NCBI RefSeq assembly: GCF_009301415.1
Contig: NZ_CP045073.1
Coordinates: forward strand, 124,001 to 188,000
Length of the DNA: 64,000 bases
Origin: Paracoccus kondratievae
Lineage (GTDB): Bacteria > Pseudomonadota > Alphaproteobacteria > Rhodobacterales > Rhodobacteraceae
Reading direction: 5' to 3'
In this document: positions 44,707 to 54,021 of the stretch, piece by piece
How positions within the stretch are numbered: the first letter of the stretch is position 1
How the letters are laid out: each line of letters begins with the position of its first letter
Made by a program: the position numbers and the translations under genes
The notes under the pieces: generated by a model
What the model was told of the DNA's origin: nothing
Databases searched by the model: none
The model's input: only the letters and a program-made list of their open reading frames with translations

Positions 44707-45606
44707 ATGGATATTACCAAAGCCTCCCTTGCGGCGCTGAATACGGCGTTCACCACCGCCTTCAACGCCCGCCTGACCGGCACTGAAACGACCTATGGGC
44801 GCATCGCCATGACGGTGCCGTCCTCGACCCGGCATCAGGCGTATCCCAAGCTCTCCGAGCTCGGCCCCATGCGCGAATGGGTCGGCGAGCGCTTTGTCGA
44901 GCGTCTCGAAAAAGACGGCTTCACCATCACGAACCGGAAATTCGAAAAGACCATCGCCGTTCCTGCCGACGACATCAGCGACAACCAGATCGGCCTTTTC
45001 ACCCCGATCATCAACGATATGGGACAGGTCGCGGCGGAGCTGCCCGACGATCTCGTGTGGGATCAGCTGGAGAAGGGGTTTACCACCGAGCATTATGACG
45101 GGCAGATGTTCTTCGACGCTGATCACCCGGTTGTTGGCGAAGATGGCTCGGAAACCTCGGTCTCGAACTTCCAGGGGGGCACCGGCGCGGCCTGGTATCT
45201 GGTTGATACCACCCGTGCGATCAAGCCGCTGATCTTTCAGGACCGCGAAGCGCCCAGGATTACCGCCAAGACCAACCTCAACGACGACAACGTGTTTTGG
45301 CAGGACGAGTTTGTCTGGGGCGCGAAACGTCGCTGTGCTGCTGGCTTCGGGGCCTGGCAGTTGATTTTTGCCTCGCGCCAGCCACTGACGGCGGAGAATT
45401 ACAAGGCGGCGCGCGCAGCCATGAACGGCATGCGCGGTCACAAGGGCCGCAAGCTGAATCTGCGCCCGAAACTGCTGGTGGTTCCCTCGACGCTGGAAGG
45501 TGCCGCACGCGAGTTGCTGATCGCCGAGCGCAATGCCGCTGGCGCGACCAACGTCTGGCGCGGCAGCGCCGAGCTGCATGTCGAAAACCGGCTTACGCTG
45601 ATCTGA
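44707..45606 (+). CDS. Major head (capsid) protein, Mu T-like
   Basis: A 299-residue protein of the Mu gpT family: MDITKASLAALNTAFTTAFNARL, SSTRHQAYPKLSELGPMREWVGERFVERL and FFDADHPVVGEDGS are hallmark segments. It forms the icosahedral shell with the HK97 fold. The gene follows the decoration-like gene closely and ends before a hairpin at 45623-45646. Confidence 0.9.
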   Translation: MDITKASLAALNTAFTTAFNARLTGTETTYGRIAMTVPSSTRHQAYPKLSELGPMREWVGERFVERLEKDGFTITNRKFEKTIAVPADDISDNQIGLFTPIINDMGQVAAELPDDLVWDQLEKGFTTEHYDGQMFFDADHPVVGEDGSETSVSNFQGGTGAAWYLVDTTRAIKPLIFQDREAPRITAKTNLNDDNVFWQDEFVWGAKRRCAAGFGAWQLIFASRQPLTAENYKAARAAMNGMRGHKGRKLNLRPKLLVVPSTLEGAARELLIAERNAAGATNVWRGSAELHVENRLTLI

Positions 45607-45622
45607 CGGCGGTCATCTTCCC

Positions 45623-45646
45623 GTGGGGGCGTTACGCGCGCCCCCA
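45623..45646. terminator. GC-rich hairpin downstream of the major capsid gene
   Basis: GTGGGGGCG ... CGCCCCCAT around a short loop, with no strong T tract. It might attenuate transcription or stabilise the capsid mRNA 3' end. Confidence 0.4.
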
Positions 45647-45670
45647 TCGATAAGCTGACAGGAGGCCATC

Positions 45671-46186
45671 ATGGCGCGCAAACCCGCACAGACCAAGGCT
45701 GAAGACAAGGCCAGGGACGCGACCGACGCGACCGAGGACAGGATCACGGCTGCGGCCGGAGACGATCAAGGCGCCGTCGATACCGGTGCGGCCGGGAACA
45801 CGGATACCGAGGGGGGTAACGGCGCCGCATCTGCGGCCGACACCCCCGATCATGCCCAGGGCGCGGATGTCCCTGGGCAAACCGGCGGGGAGGAAGGGTC
45901 TGACCTTCCCGCCGGACACTACAAGGGTTCGGAACGCCCGTTCACTATCAAAAGCTTCGACGGGCTATCGGCCGAGGCGCAGCCGATCGTCCCGGCGGGA
46001 ACCGACATCAACGTTGCAAATCCGGCATGGATCGTCACCTGCCATCGCGAGGGCGGTCGCCGTCGCGCCGGCCGGCGCTGGCCCAAGGGAGAAACCCATG
46101 TCCCGGCCGGCGAGCTGGCAGCCTACGACCTTGCCATCCTCAACGGCGACCCGCGGTTTTCCGTCCGCCCGGCTGATCGGAACTGA
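45671..46186 (+). CDS. Mu gp35-like protein
   Basis: A 171-residue protein. The N-terminal ~75 residues are low-complexity Ala/Asp/Gly/Thr-rich (KAEDKARDATDATEDRIT). The C-terminal part (AWIVTCHREGGRRRAGRRWPKGETHVPAGELAAYDLAILNGDPRF) carries the 'RAGRxWPxGETxVP' motif of Mu gp35/HI1506-type proteins. A strong ACAGGAGG site precedes the ATG. Role in head-tail joining is assumed from position. Confidence 0.75.
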   Translation: MARKPAQTKAEDKARDATDATEDRITAAAGDDQGAVDTGAAGNTDTEGGNGAASAADTPDHAQGADVPGQTGGEEGSDLPAGHYKGSERPFTIKSFDGLSAEAQPIVPAGTDINVANPAWIVTCHREGGRRRAGRRWPKGETHVPAGELAAYDLAILNGDPRFSVRPADRN

Positions 46187-46189
46187 CCG

Positions 46190-46621
46190 ATGCCCTATGC
46201 GTCCCTCGACCAGCTGAAGGAGGTGATCCCGGCCCGCGATCTTGAGCTCCTCACGGATTTCGAGCGCACCGGGACACCGTCCGACGACCGCCTCGTGCGG
46301 GCGCTGAACGATGCCACCTCCGAGATCAACAGCTATATCGGTAAGGTGGTCACGTCGCTGCCGCTGGCCGAACCGCCGCACCTCCTGACTGTGCTGTGCC
46401 GCGATCTGGCCATGCATCGGCTTTACGTCAATCTCGGCCACGACATGACCACCTATCAGCGGTTGCGCAAGGATGCGATCGAGACGCTGAAGGCCATCCG
46501 GGACGGCGAGACCGCCATCGGCGACGACGGCGACGGGCCGAGCGAGCTGACTTCGCCGGGCGTGGCGATGACGGATGGTCCCGAGCGGCTGATTACCCGT
46601 GACAGCCTGAAAGGCTACTGA
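46190..46621 (+). CDS. DUF1320 head-tail connector (Mu gp36-like)
   Basis: A 143-residue protein, MPYASLDQLKEVIPARDLELLTDFERTGTPSDDRLVRALNDATSEINSYI, matching DUF1320/gp36 proteins of Mu-like phages, which adopt an adaptor fold at the head-tail neck. Located between gp35- and gp37-like genes as expected. Confidence 0.85.
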   Translation: MPYASLDQLKEVIPARDLELLTDFERTGTPSDDRLVRALNDATSEINSYIGKVVTSLPLAEPPHLLTVLCRDLAMHRLYVNLGHDMTTYQRLRKDAIETLKAIRDGETAIGDDGDGPSELTSPGVAMTDGPERLITRDSLKGY

Positions 46622-46622
46622 C

Positions 46623-47132
46623 ATGACCGGTGTCAGCATCACCTTCGATCTCGACGACCTCGGGGCGCTGTCGGATCTCGATCAGATTGCGGCGGCCGGC
46701 GAGGACCTGTTCGAGCTGATGGATGCTATCGGCCGCGTCCTGGTCAACGGCGCGGTCGAGCGCATCACGGTCACCAACATCGATCCCGACGGCATCGCCT
46801 GGCCGCAGAGCTTTCGCGCCGAGGTCTTTGGCGGGCCGACACTGCATTCCACCGGCCATCTGGCGCGGTCGATCACCTCCGCGCCAGAAGCGCGTGAAGT
46901 CACAGTTGGGTCAAATCTCATTTACGCCGGCGTCCACCAGGAGGGCGCGATCATCCGCGCCAAGACGGCGGGCGGGCTGCATTTCATGCTGGCCGATGGC
47001 GAGGAGGTCGTTGTGGGCGAGGTAACGATCCCGCGCCGGACTTATCTCGGCATCTCGACCGGCGAGCGTGAGGACATCGCCGATCTGACCGTCGCTTACT
47101 TTTCGGGCCTGCTCGGCGGGGGGATGCAGTGA
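46623..47132 (+). CDS. Virion morphogenesis / tail completion protein
   Basis: A 169-residue protein with the gpG-type pattern: LFELMDAIGRVLVNGAVERI, HSTGHLARSITSAPEAREVTVGSNLIYAGVHQEGAII and RRTYLGISTGEREDI. Such proteins complete the tail or neck in phage families with long tails. It overlaps the next gene start by one base. Confidence 0.75.
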   Translation: MTGVSITFDLDDLGALSDLDQIAAAGEDLFELMDAIGRVLVNGAVERITVTNIDPDGIAWPQSFRAEVFGGPTLHSTGHLARSITSAPEAREVTVGSNLIYAGVHQEGAIIRAKTAGGLHFMLADGEEVVVGEVTIPRRTYLGISTGEREDIADLTVAYFSGLLGGGMQ

Positions 47133-47578
47133 TGCTTCAGATTGATCCTATCGCCGTCGCCGCTTTCCTGCGCGCTGCTGTGCCGGCCTTCGTCTCGGTC
47201 GGGCAGGCGCGCGACCTTGCGGCCGTGCGCCGGGAGACCATCCGCTGGCCGTCCGCGTGGATCGTGCAACTGGCCGAGACCGCTGCTGACAACCGCTATG
47301 CCAGCGACGACATGATCGAGCAGCCGGTCACCGGCCGGATCGCGGTGATCATGGCGGTGCGCGATATCGCCGATCGCACCGGCACCCGGGCCGCGACCGA
47401 TCTTCAGCCACTGCGCGAGGCCGTCATGCTTGGCCTCGGCCGCTTCATACCCGCCGGTGCCGATCAGGCTTTCCGCTTTTCGCGGGGCCAGCTCGTCAGC
47501 GGTGTCGACGCCCAGGGCGGCATGTTCTGGCAGGACGAATTCACGCTGCGCTTTGACCGGCGCATTCCACTGAGTTGA
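47132..47578 (+). CDS. Tail terminator-like protein (gp37 family)
   Basis: A 148-residue protein between the tail completion and tail tube genes, the usual place of the tail terminator. Strand-rich sequence (AWIVQLAETAADNRY ... GRIAVIMAVRD) is compatible. A GTG one codon upstream (47129) is an alternative start. Family assignment is from position and length. Confidence 0.6.
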   Translation: MLQIDPIAVAAFLRAAVPAFVSVGQARDLAAVRRETIRWPSAWIVQLAETAADNRYASDDMIEQPVTGRIAVIMAVRDIADRTGTRAATDLQPLREAVMLGLGRFIPAGADQAFRFSRGQLVSGVDAQGGMFWQDEFTLRFDRRIPLS

Positions 47579-47589
47579 AGGAGAAAAAC

Positions 47590-48519
47590 ATGGCACGCTT
47601 TGCGCAGCGCCTCATCCGAGAGAAGCTGGAAACTGTACCCGGCACCGCCATCGCCACGCTGGCAACGGATGCCATCCTTGCCCGCAATGTCACTCTCTAC
47701 AATCTCGAAGCCGATTACCAGGCGATGGATTTTGTGACCGGAACGGAAGGCGCGCAAGGCGATGACGTGACCAACGTCCGGTCAGGTGCCGATTACGAGA
47801 TCGAGGCCGCGCCGCCGGCTGTCGCCGGCCAGCCGCCGCATTATGCGCACCTGCTGCAATCCAGCGGCTGGGCCGTGGCCGATGATGATGGCGATGCCGT
47901 CTTTACGCCGCTGGCGCTGGAACTGCCAATCCCGTCCTGCACCATGCAGCTGCGCAACGGTGCCCTGATGCAGAACGTCGCCGGGGTGCGCGGTTCGGTG
48001 AGTTTCACGGCCGAGACCGGTAAGAAGCCATTCTTCCGTTTCTCGCGCCGGGGAAAGTATGTCGCACCGATCGCCTTCGATCCGGTCGCCCATGATTTCG
48101 CGGGTTGGCCGCGCGCCCTGACCTGCACCCCGGAAAACATGTTCGCGTTCACCCTCGGTGGCCAGAAGCTCTGCTGCACCGCCTTCAGCTTCAACGATGG
48201 TCGCCAGCCGCAGGCTGAGACCTACATGAACTGCGAGGACACCACTCTGACGCCGCGCAACTGCACCGGCTCGATGACAGTGAAATGGCCGGCGCTGGCG
48301 ACCAAGGACCTGCTGACCCAGATCCGCAACGGCGTGACCGAGCCATTGGTCTGGACGCTGGGCAACACCCCCGGGCAGATCATCTCGATCACCGCACCGC
48401 AGGTGCAGATCAAGATGTCGGGTGAGCAGAACCTGAATGGCGATCTCGGCATCTCCCTCGATCTGGTCTTCCGCCCGACAGGCGCTGGCAATGACGAGAT
48501 CGAAATCCGCTTCTCGTAA
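47590..48519 (+). CDS. Phage tail tube protein
   Basis: A 309-residue protein, MARFAQRLIREKLETVPGTA then long beta-rich stretches, with a C-terminal Ig-like or tube-type ending (ISLDLVFRPTGAGNDEIEIRFS). Position immediately before the chaperones and tape measure identifies it as the major tail (tube) protein. GGAGAAAAAC precedes the ATG. Confidence 0.75.
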   Translation: MARFAQRLIREKLETVPGTAIATLATDAILARNVTLYNLEADYQAMDFVTGTEGAQGDDVTNVRSGADYEIEAAPPAVAGQPPHYAHLLQSSGWAVADDDGDAVFTPLALELPIPSCTMQLRNGALMQNVAGVRGSVSFTAETGKKPFFRFSRRGKYVAPIAFDPVAHDFAGWPRALTCTPENMFAFTLGGQKLCCTAFSFNDGRQPQAETYMNCEDTTLTPRNCTGSMTVKWPALATKDLLTQIRNGVTEPLVWTLGNTPGQIISITAPQVQIKMSGEQNLNGDLGISLDLVFRPTGAGNDEIEIRFS

Positions 48520-48553
48520 TCCCCCTTCAACACCCCTTCAAGGACAGAGCCGC

Positions 48554-48925
48554 ATGTTCACCTTTACCGACCGCTATACCTTCGAATGGCCCGTCCGGGT
48601 CAGGCTGCCGACTGCTGACGGCGAGATCGTTCAGGAATTCACCGGTATGTTTCTCATGCCCGATGACGAGCTCGAGATCTTTGCCCCGGTCGAAGCCGAG
48701 ACAGCGACAGCAATGGTTGAGGTGACGCGCGAGCGTCTGGCGAAATGGTGGGTCGGCTGGAAGGGCATTGCGGTGGAGGGCGGGGGTGAACTGCCCTTCA
48801 GCGCCGAGAACCGTGACAAGCTGTTGCGCCAGCGTGCCGTGCGCATCGCGGTCGATGTCGCGCTTTCCGAGGCGGTGCTGGGCATCCCGTCGCAATCCGT
48901 CCCCGGGATCCGCGAAAAAAACTGA
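48554..48925 (+). CDS. Tail assembly chaperone (G-like), frameshift donor
   Basis: A 123-residue protein, MFTFTDRYTFEWPVRVRLPTADG, directly upstream of the tape-measure region. It ends at ...REKN* on the sequence GAA AAA AAC TGA. The A AAA AAC heptamer at 48916-48922 is a canonical -1 slippery site, so some ribosomes should continue into the next frame and make a fused GT-type protein, as in lambda. Confidence 0.8.
   Translation: MFTFTDRYTFEWPVRVRLPTADGEIVQEFTGMFLMPDDELEIFAPVEAETATAMVEVTRERLAKWWVGWKGIAVEGGGELPFSAENRDKLLRQRAVRIAVDVALSEAVLGIPSQSVPGIREKN
48916..48922 (+). promoter_or_regulatory. Programmed -1 ribosomal frameshift site (A AAA AAC)
   Basis: The heptamer lies in zero frame as A AAA AAC, immediately followed by the TGA stop of the first frame. 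After slippage the next codon is CTG and the -1 frame stays open to 49290. Genes in this place in nearly all long-tailed phages use the same device. Confidence 0.8.
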
Positions 48926-49290
48926 TCCGCGCCGCGCAGGCCATCTGGGGCGGCGCGGCGATCTCGGAAGACCTGGTTGCGGATCTGATGGCCGAGGGCA
49001 TGACCCGGCCCGAGGCCATGACCATGGCGCGGACAATGGTTGGCGAGGGTGAGGTAAGCAATGTCCTGTTGCCTGCATCGGATCACGATCTGATCCGTCT
49101 CATCCTCGCCAGCAACAACCGCTGGCTCCGCGCATCGGCAGGTCTCGGCCCATCTATCCCGATCGGGCTCGATTTGCCCGCCGTGGATGTGACGGCGCGT
49201 TGGCTGGGCATCAATCCCGATGCCCGGCTGCTGGACGGCCTCATGATCCTTGAACGTGAGGCGCTGAAACTCATGAGGACCGAGCGGTGA
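48922..49290 (+). CDS. Tail assembly chaperone extension (T-like), made by -1 frameshift
   Basis: A 122-residue frame read without interruption from the slippery site (LIRAAQAIWGGAAISEDLVA onward). It has no good independent start; the first in-frame ATG is at 48988, without a ribosome-binding site. It would be joined to the upstream product, giving a ~245-residue GT-like chaperone that binds the tape-measure protein. Its end overlaps the tape-measure start by 4 bp. Confidence 0.75.
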   Translation: MIRAAQAIWGGAAISEDLVADLMAEGMTRPEAMTMARTMVGEGEVSNVLLPASDHDLIRLILASNNRWLRASAGLGPSIPIGLDLPAVDVTARWLGINPDARLLDGLMILEREALKLMRTER

Positions 49291-52200
49291 GCAATACGGA
49301 CATGCGCGCATCCCTGACGGTGACAGCCGATGCCAGCGCCCTGGTCGCAGAGATGCGCAAGGGCAGTGAGGGCCTGCGCGAGATCCGCCGCGAGGCCGAA
49401 GCTGCGGCCAGATCTGCCGCAGTCGCCGCCTCCGAGCAGGGGCGCATGGCCGAAAAGCTCAACCGCACCTTCAGCGGTTTTGGTGCCAGCCAGAAATCGG
49501 CGCGCGACAGTGCCAGTGTGTTCGAAGCCAGCCGCGAATACGAGGCGTTCCAGCGTGAACGGGCCGAACAGGCGGCGCGGGCCTATCGTTCGATCGAGGA
49601 AAGCCTCAATCCGCTGATCCGGGCGGAACGGGAACTGGCCGAGGCGCAGGCAGTGGTGAACCGTGCCCTTGCCGAGGGCCAGACCAGTCAGGCCGCCGCC
49701 AACCGGACACTTGCTCAGCTGCAGGCGCGCTACGAAGGGTTTGTGCGGGCACAAAGCCCGGCCGCGCAGAGCGCCCGGGCATTTGAGGCCGCAATCGAAG
49801 CCGAGGCGACGGAGATCCGGCAGCTGACGCTGGCGCTTGATCCGGCGGCGCGCGCCCAGGCCGAGTTCGCCCGGGTGCAGAACCTGACCACCAGCGCGGT
49901 GCGCAACGGCACCATCACCCAGGACGAAGCCAACCGGGTGATGCAGCTGTTTGAGGCCCGGCAGAAGGCCATCGGCAAAGGTGGCTTTGCCATGGCGGGC
50001 GGGTTGCAGAACGCCAGCTACCAGATGACCGACATCATCGTTCAGATGCAGGGTGGTCAGGCGCTGGGGCTTATCCTCGCGCAGCAGCTGCCGCAGTTGC
50101 TTGGCGGGTTCGGCGCTCTCGGCGCGGCACTGGGCGTAGTGGTCGCCCTCGGCGCGCCGCTGGTGACCTCATGGCTGACCTCGGGCGATGCGGCCGGATC
50201 GCTTGATGACCGGCTGCAAAAGCTTGAAGCGCGCATGGCATCGGTAAAGGACCACATGGAGCTGCTGGGCAACCATAAGCTGGATGAAACCTTCGGCAGC
50301 ATGACGGGTGATATTCGGGAACTCACCGAGGTGCTGTTAGCGCTGGATCGCGCTGCTGAACTGAAACAGCTTGGCCTTTCTCTGGATAAGATACTGTCGG
50401 ATCCGATTGATCTGAGCTTCTGGCAGAAACTGAACCGGCCACTCTGGGGCGAGGGTCGTCGGGAATTCACCGAGAACATCAATCGCGGTAGGTATGCGGA
50501 TATCACCGAAGGGCGTGGTCCATCCTACGACGACTACCGTGCCCGGCAGGGTGAAATCATCGATCTGGCGAAGGCTGGAAAGGCAGAGGAAGCCGTCAAG
50601 CGTGTCAAGGATCTGGTCGAGGAATTCACAGGCGGCGGTCCTGTTACCGACCTGAATGATGAATTGGTCACAATGCTGATTAATCTGGGCGCAACAACCC
50701 AGCAGATGGCCGAACTCGAAGCCTTCTTGAATGGGACAGCGAAGGCCAACGCCATCACCCGCCAGATTGATGAGATGGTGCGCGCCTCCGAACAGCAGGC
50801 CGAGCTGTCACGTGCTGCCCTGAAATTTGGCGAGGACAGCGCCGAGGTCGAGGCTGTTCGTGCCCGGCAGGCCAGGGAAAATCTGGCGATCCAGCTGCGC
50901 GAGATGAAAGTGGTCGAAGGCAGCGCCGAGGAACTGCGCGCCATGGCCGCGCTCGATGCCGATCTCGCCGCCTCGGCCGATCTGCGCGCCCAGGCGCGCA
51001 AGAAGGAATCCGACGCGCTCTTTGCGGACCTCACCCGGCAGGGCGAGCTTTCCGCCGCGATCCTGAAATTCGGCAAGGACAGCGCCGAGGTCGAGGCCCT
51101 GCGTGCCCGCCATGCACGCGAGGTCAACGACGAACGCCTGAAGGAAATGGGGCTCGCCCCGGGCCTGCTGGCGCTGGCGCAGAAGCTGTTTGCGGTGGAA
51201 CAGCAGCGTGCCCAGCAGATCAAGGACAGCGAGGCCGGCCGGAAGGCCGACCAGATGTCGGCCAGCCTGCGCGAGCAGGCCGAGATCAACCGGGCCATCG
51301 CCCTGCACGGCCGGGACAGCCTGCAGGTGAAGGAGCTGCAGATCGCGGCCGAGCGGCGCGCTTATGCCGAGTCCCTGAAAACCCTCCAGGTCTCCGAGGA
51401 GCGCAAGCGCCAGCTTATGGCGGAATGGGAACAGGCCCGGGGCCTGGCCTCGGCCGATCCCTTCGGTCAGATCGCCGCCGCACGAGGAATGGCCCGCAGC
51501 CAGCAGGAACGCATCCAGCAACTGAAGCTGGAACAGGCGCTCCTCGGCCAGTCCGAGGCGGTGCGGTCGCGCATTCTTGCACTCTGGAAGGCCGAACAGG
51601 AAATCCGCCGCCAGGGGATCGACGCGACCAGCGAGCGGGCACGCCAGCTGCGCGAGACCGCCGTCGAGGAAGATGCGCTGGCCCGTAGCATCGAACGCCA
51701 GAAAACCGCCTGGGAGGATGTCGAAGCCGCAGCCGAAAGCGCCTTCGACAGTATTCTCGACAAGCTGATGGACGGCGACTGGGAGGAGGCGCTGGAGGAA
51801 GCCGCCAAGGCCGTCGCCGGGACGCTCTTTGACCTCTCGGTACGCAACCCGGGCAAGAATGCGCTGTTCGGGAAGGATCTGCCCACCATGAACGATGTTG
51901 GCGGTCTGCAGGGCATCTGGGCGCGCCTGACCGGCCGGGGCGACGGCTCCGATATCGCCATCCCGGCGCCCGCCACCAATGTCGGCGCCATGAATGTCCA
52001 GGCCGCGAACGTGGTGATCGGAGGCCCCGGCGTCATGTCGCTCCTGGCGGGCATGTCCGGCGCCGCGAACGGCGCGGCTGCGCCCGGGTCGTTTTCGGGC
52101 TTGGGCGGGGCGGATTCGGTTCAGGCGCAAGCCTGGCAGTTCTTTGCCTCAAAGGGCCTGAAGCCGCATCAGATCGCCGGCATCATGGGCAACATTTCCG

Positions 52201-53072
52201 CCGAGAGCGGTTTCGATCCCTTCGCACGGGGCGATAACGGTCAGGCATTCGGCCTGTTCCAGCACAACGACCGCAAGGGCAAGCTCTTCGATTTTATCGG
52301 CGGGGCAGGCAATCTCGGCGATGTGAACCGCCAGCTGGAATTCGCCTGGCAGGAACTGATGACTTCGGAAAACCCGGCCTATCGGCGCTTGCTGGCCTCG
52401 ACAGATGCCCGCAGCGCCACCGAGGCTTTCCTCGGTTTCGAGCGGCCGAGGGGGTTTTCGATGGCCGACCCGACCGGATCGGAGGCCTATGCCAAGCGTG
52501 TCGCGGCTGCCGAAGCTGCGCTTGCCAAGTTTGGCACCACCACCCAGACCACGACTGCGGATCTCGGCACCCTCGGCAATGGCATGGGTGTCTTCGGTCA
52601 GGCGCTTCAGGGCTTTGCGCAAGGTGGCACTCAAGGCGGTCTTAATGCACTGCTCGGCGGGTTGGGCCAAGTGGTGGCTGGAGCGTTGGGTATTCCCGGA
52701 TTTGCGTTTGGTGGGGATTTCGGCGGTGGCCTGCGGATCGTTGGGGAAAACGGCCCGGAGCTGGAATTCACTGGCCCGTCCCGGATCATGAACGCGGAAC
52801 TGACCCGCCAGCTACTGTCGTCACGCAGCTCGGGCGGTGCCGCCAATATCCCGGTTGCGCCGGTCGATACCCGGCCAGTGATCAATGTCGTGAACAACAG
52901 CTCGGCCGAGGTGGGCGAGATCCACGAAAGCACCGATGCGCGGGGCCAGCGTCAATATGACCTGATCGTGTCCGACATGGTGGCGCGCGGTGTCAACAAA
53001 CGCGGCGGCGCAGCTGCCAAGGCATTCCGCAACATGGGCATGACCCCTGCGGTGCGGAGGCGCAACGCATGA
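49287..53072 (+). CDS. Tape-measure protein with tail lysozyme domain
   Basis: A 1261-residue helical tape measure that sets tail length. The N-terminal ~240 residues are a long coiled coil; a membrane-like segment at ~250-300 follows. Imperfect repeats around 'ALKFGEDSAEVEAVRARQAREN', 'ILKFGKDSAEVEALRARHARE' and 'IALHGRDSLQVKELQIAAERR' occur at ~510-710. Residues ~950-1080 (FFASKGLKPHQIAGIMGNISAESGFDPFARGDNGQAFGLFQHN) form a phage tail lysozyme that could locally open peptidoglycan during injection. The tail tip end is Gly-rich. Confidence 0.88.
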   Translation: MSNTDMRASLTVTADASALVAEMRKGSEGLREIRREAEAAARSAAVAASEQGRMAEKLNRTFSGFGASQKSARDSASVFEASREYEAFQRERAEQAARAYRSIEESLNPLIRAERELAEAQAVVNRALAEGQTSQAAANRTLAQLQARYEGFVRAQSPAAQSARAFEAAIEAEATEIRQLTLALDPAARAQAEFARVQNLTTSAVRNGTITQDEANRVMQLFEARQKAIGKGGFAMAGGLQNASYQMTDIIVQMQGGQALGLILAQQLPQLLGGFGALGAALGVVVALGAPLVTSWLTSGDAAGSLDDRLQKLEARMASVKDHMELLGNHKLDETFGSMTGDIRELTEVLLALDRAAELKQLGLSLDKILSDPIDLSFWQKLNRPLWGEGRREFTENINRGRYADITEGRGPSYDDYRARQGEIIDLAKAGKAEEAVKRVKDLVEEFTGGGPVTDLNDELVTMLINLGATTQQMAELEAFLNGTAKANAITRQIDEMVRASEQQAELSRAALKFGEDSAEVEAVRARQARENLAIQLREMKVVEGSAEELRAMAALDADLAASADLRAQARKKESDALFADLTRQGELSAAILKFGKDSAEVEALRARHAREVNDERLKEMGLAPGLLALAQKLFAVEQQRAQQIKDSEAGRKADQMSASLREQAEINRAIALHGRDSLQVKELQIAAERRAYAESLKTLQVSEERKRQLMAEWEQARGLASADPFGQIAAARGMARSQQERIQQLKLEQALLGQSEAVRSRILALWKAEQEIRRQGIDATSERARQLRETAVEEDALARSIERQKTAWEDVEAAAESAFDSILDKLMDGDWEEALEEAAKAVAGTLFDLSVRNPGKNALFGKDLPTMNDVGGLQGIWARLTGRGDGSDIAIPAPATNVGAMNVQAANVVIGGPGVMSLLAGMSGAANGAAAPGSFSGLGGADSVQAQAWQFFASKGLKPHQIAGIMGNISAESGFDPFARGDNGQAFGLFQHNDRKGKLFDFIGGAGNLGDVNRQLEFAWQELMTSENPAYRRLLASTDARSATEAFLGFERPRGFSMADPTGSEAYAKRVAAAEAALAKFGTTTQTTTADLGTLGNGMGVFGQALQGFAQGGTQGGLNALLGGLGQVVAGALGIPGFAFGGDFGGGLRIVGENGPELEFTGPSRIMNAELTRQLLSSRSSGGAANIPVAPVDTRPVINVVNNSSAEVGEIHESTDARGQRQYDLIVSDMVARGVNKRGGAAAKAFRNMGMTPAVRRRNA

Positions 53073-53497
53073 TCGCCACATGGCCTGCAACGCTCCCGCC
53101 CCCGCAACGTGACAGTTGGCAGCTTCAGCCGCAGGATGCGCGGCGCAAGCGTCAGAACGATGCCGGCCCGCCGGGCTATCGGCGGCGGTTTTCCTCGGTC
53201 GCCAGATCCGTCTCCATGGTGGTGAAGCTCACTCATGACCAGCGCGCGATCTTCGATCGCTTCTTTTGCGAAACCTGTCAGCAAGGGTCGCTGCGGTTCT
53301 GGATGCCAGACCCCAGCACCGATGGCTGGCCGCTGACCACGGGATCGGGCGAACCGCTCTGGGTCAATGCCCAGACCAGAGAGCCGCTGACGCTAAGCGA
53401 GCGCTGGCTCTGTGCCTGGGGCGATCAGCCACCGGCAGAGACTGTCGTCGATCAGGTCAAATTCCTGAAGTCCTTTCAAATCTGGGTGTTGCCATGA
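53069..53497 (+). CDS. Minor tail protein
   Basis: A 142-residue protein (MIATWPATLPPPQRDSWQLQ) with FDRFFCETCQQGSLRFWMPDP in the middle; this pattern fits the small tail proteins that follow the tape measure in RcapMu-like and GTA-like tails. Overlaps both neighbours by 4 bp. Confidence 0.65.
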   Translation: MIATWPATLPPPQRDSWQLQPQDARRKRQNDAGPPGYRRRFSSVARSVSMVVKLTHDQRAIFDRFFCETCQQGSLRFWMPDPSTDGWPLTTGSGEPLWVNAQTREPLTLSERWLCAWGDQPPAETVVDQVKFLKSFQIWVLP

Positions 53498-54021
53498 GCC
53501 GTCGCCTGTCCCTTAACGCGCGCCTTGCCCATGAGTCGGAATATTCGGGCGAGATCGAGGTGGTGCTGTTTCTGATCGAGCATCCCGATCTTGAAGCACC
53601 GATCCGGCTCTCGACTGACAATGCGGTGCGGTTCTCGGTCGATCCCGAGATCTATTGCACGCTTTCGACCTGGAAGGGTGCAAGCCATGCCAACGACCCG
53701 TGGCTCTGGATCATCGCCTCGGCCGTATTGCCGGGCGATGCCGAGGACGCCCCGGCCCAGGCGACGCTGGTGCTGGAAAACCTCGACGCCGGAATGGTCG
53801 AGATCATCCGGTCCTTCACCACGCCCGCCACCGTCAGCATGGCGGTGGTGATGGCCGACAGCCCGGACCACGTCGAGGCCGAATGGTCCGGGCTGCAAAT
53901 CGTCTCGGCCGAGATCACCGGCGGCGAGATCGTTCTCGCGCTCTCGCGCGACGAGATCGAGCTGGAACCCTTCCCGTCCGGCCGCCTGATCAAAAACCGA
54001 TTTCCGGGGCTGCACCTATGA
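53494..54021 (+). CDS. DUF1833-like distal tail protein
   Basis: A 175-residue beta-rich protein (MSRRLSLNARLAHESEYSGEIEVVLFLIEHPDL ... STDNAVRFSVDPEIYC). Length, position and pattern suggest the DUF1833-type minor tail family, a distal-tail component. The start is fixed by the 4-bp overlap with the previous stop (ATGA). Confidence 0.6.
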   Translation: MSRRLSLNARLAHESEYSGEIEVVLFLIEHPDLEAPIRLSTDNAVRFSVDPEIYCTLSTWKGASHANDPWLWIIASAVLPGDAEDAPAQATLVLENLDAGMVEIIRSFTTPATVSMAVVMADSPDHVEAEWSGLQIVSAEITGGEIVLALSRDEIELEPFPSGRLIKNRFPGLHL

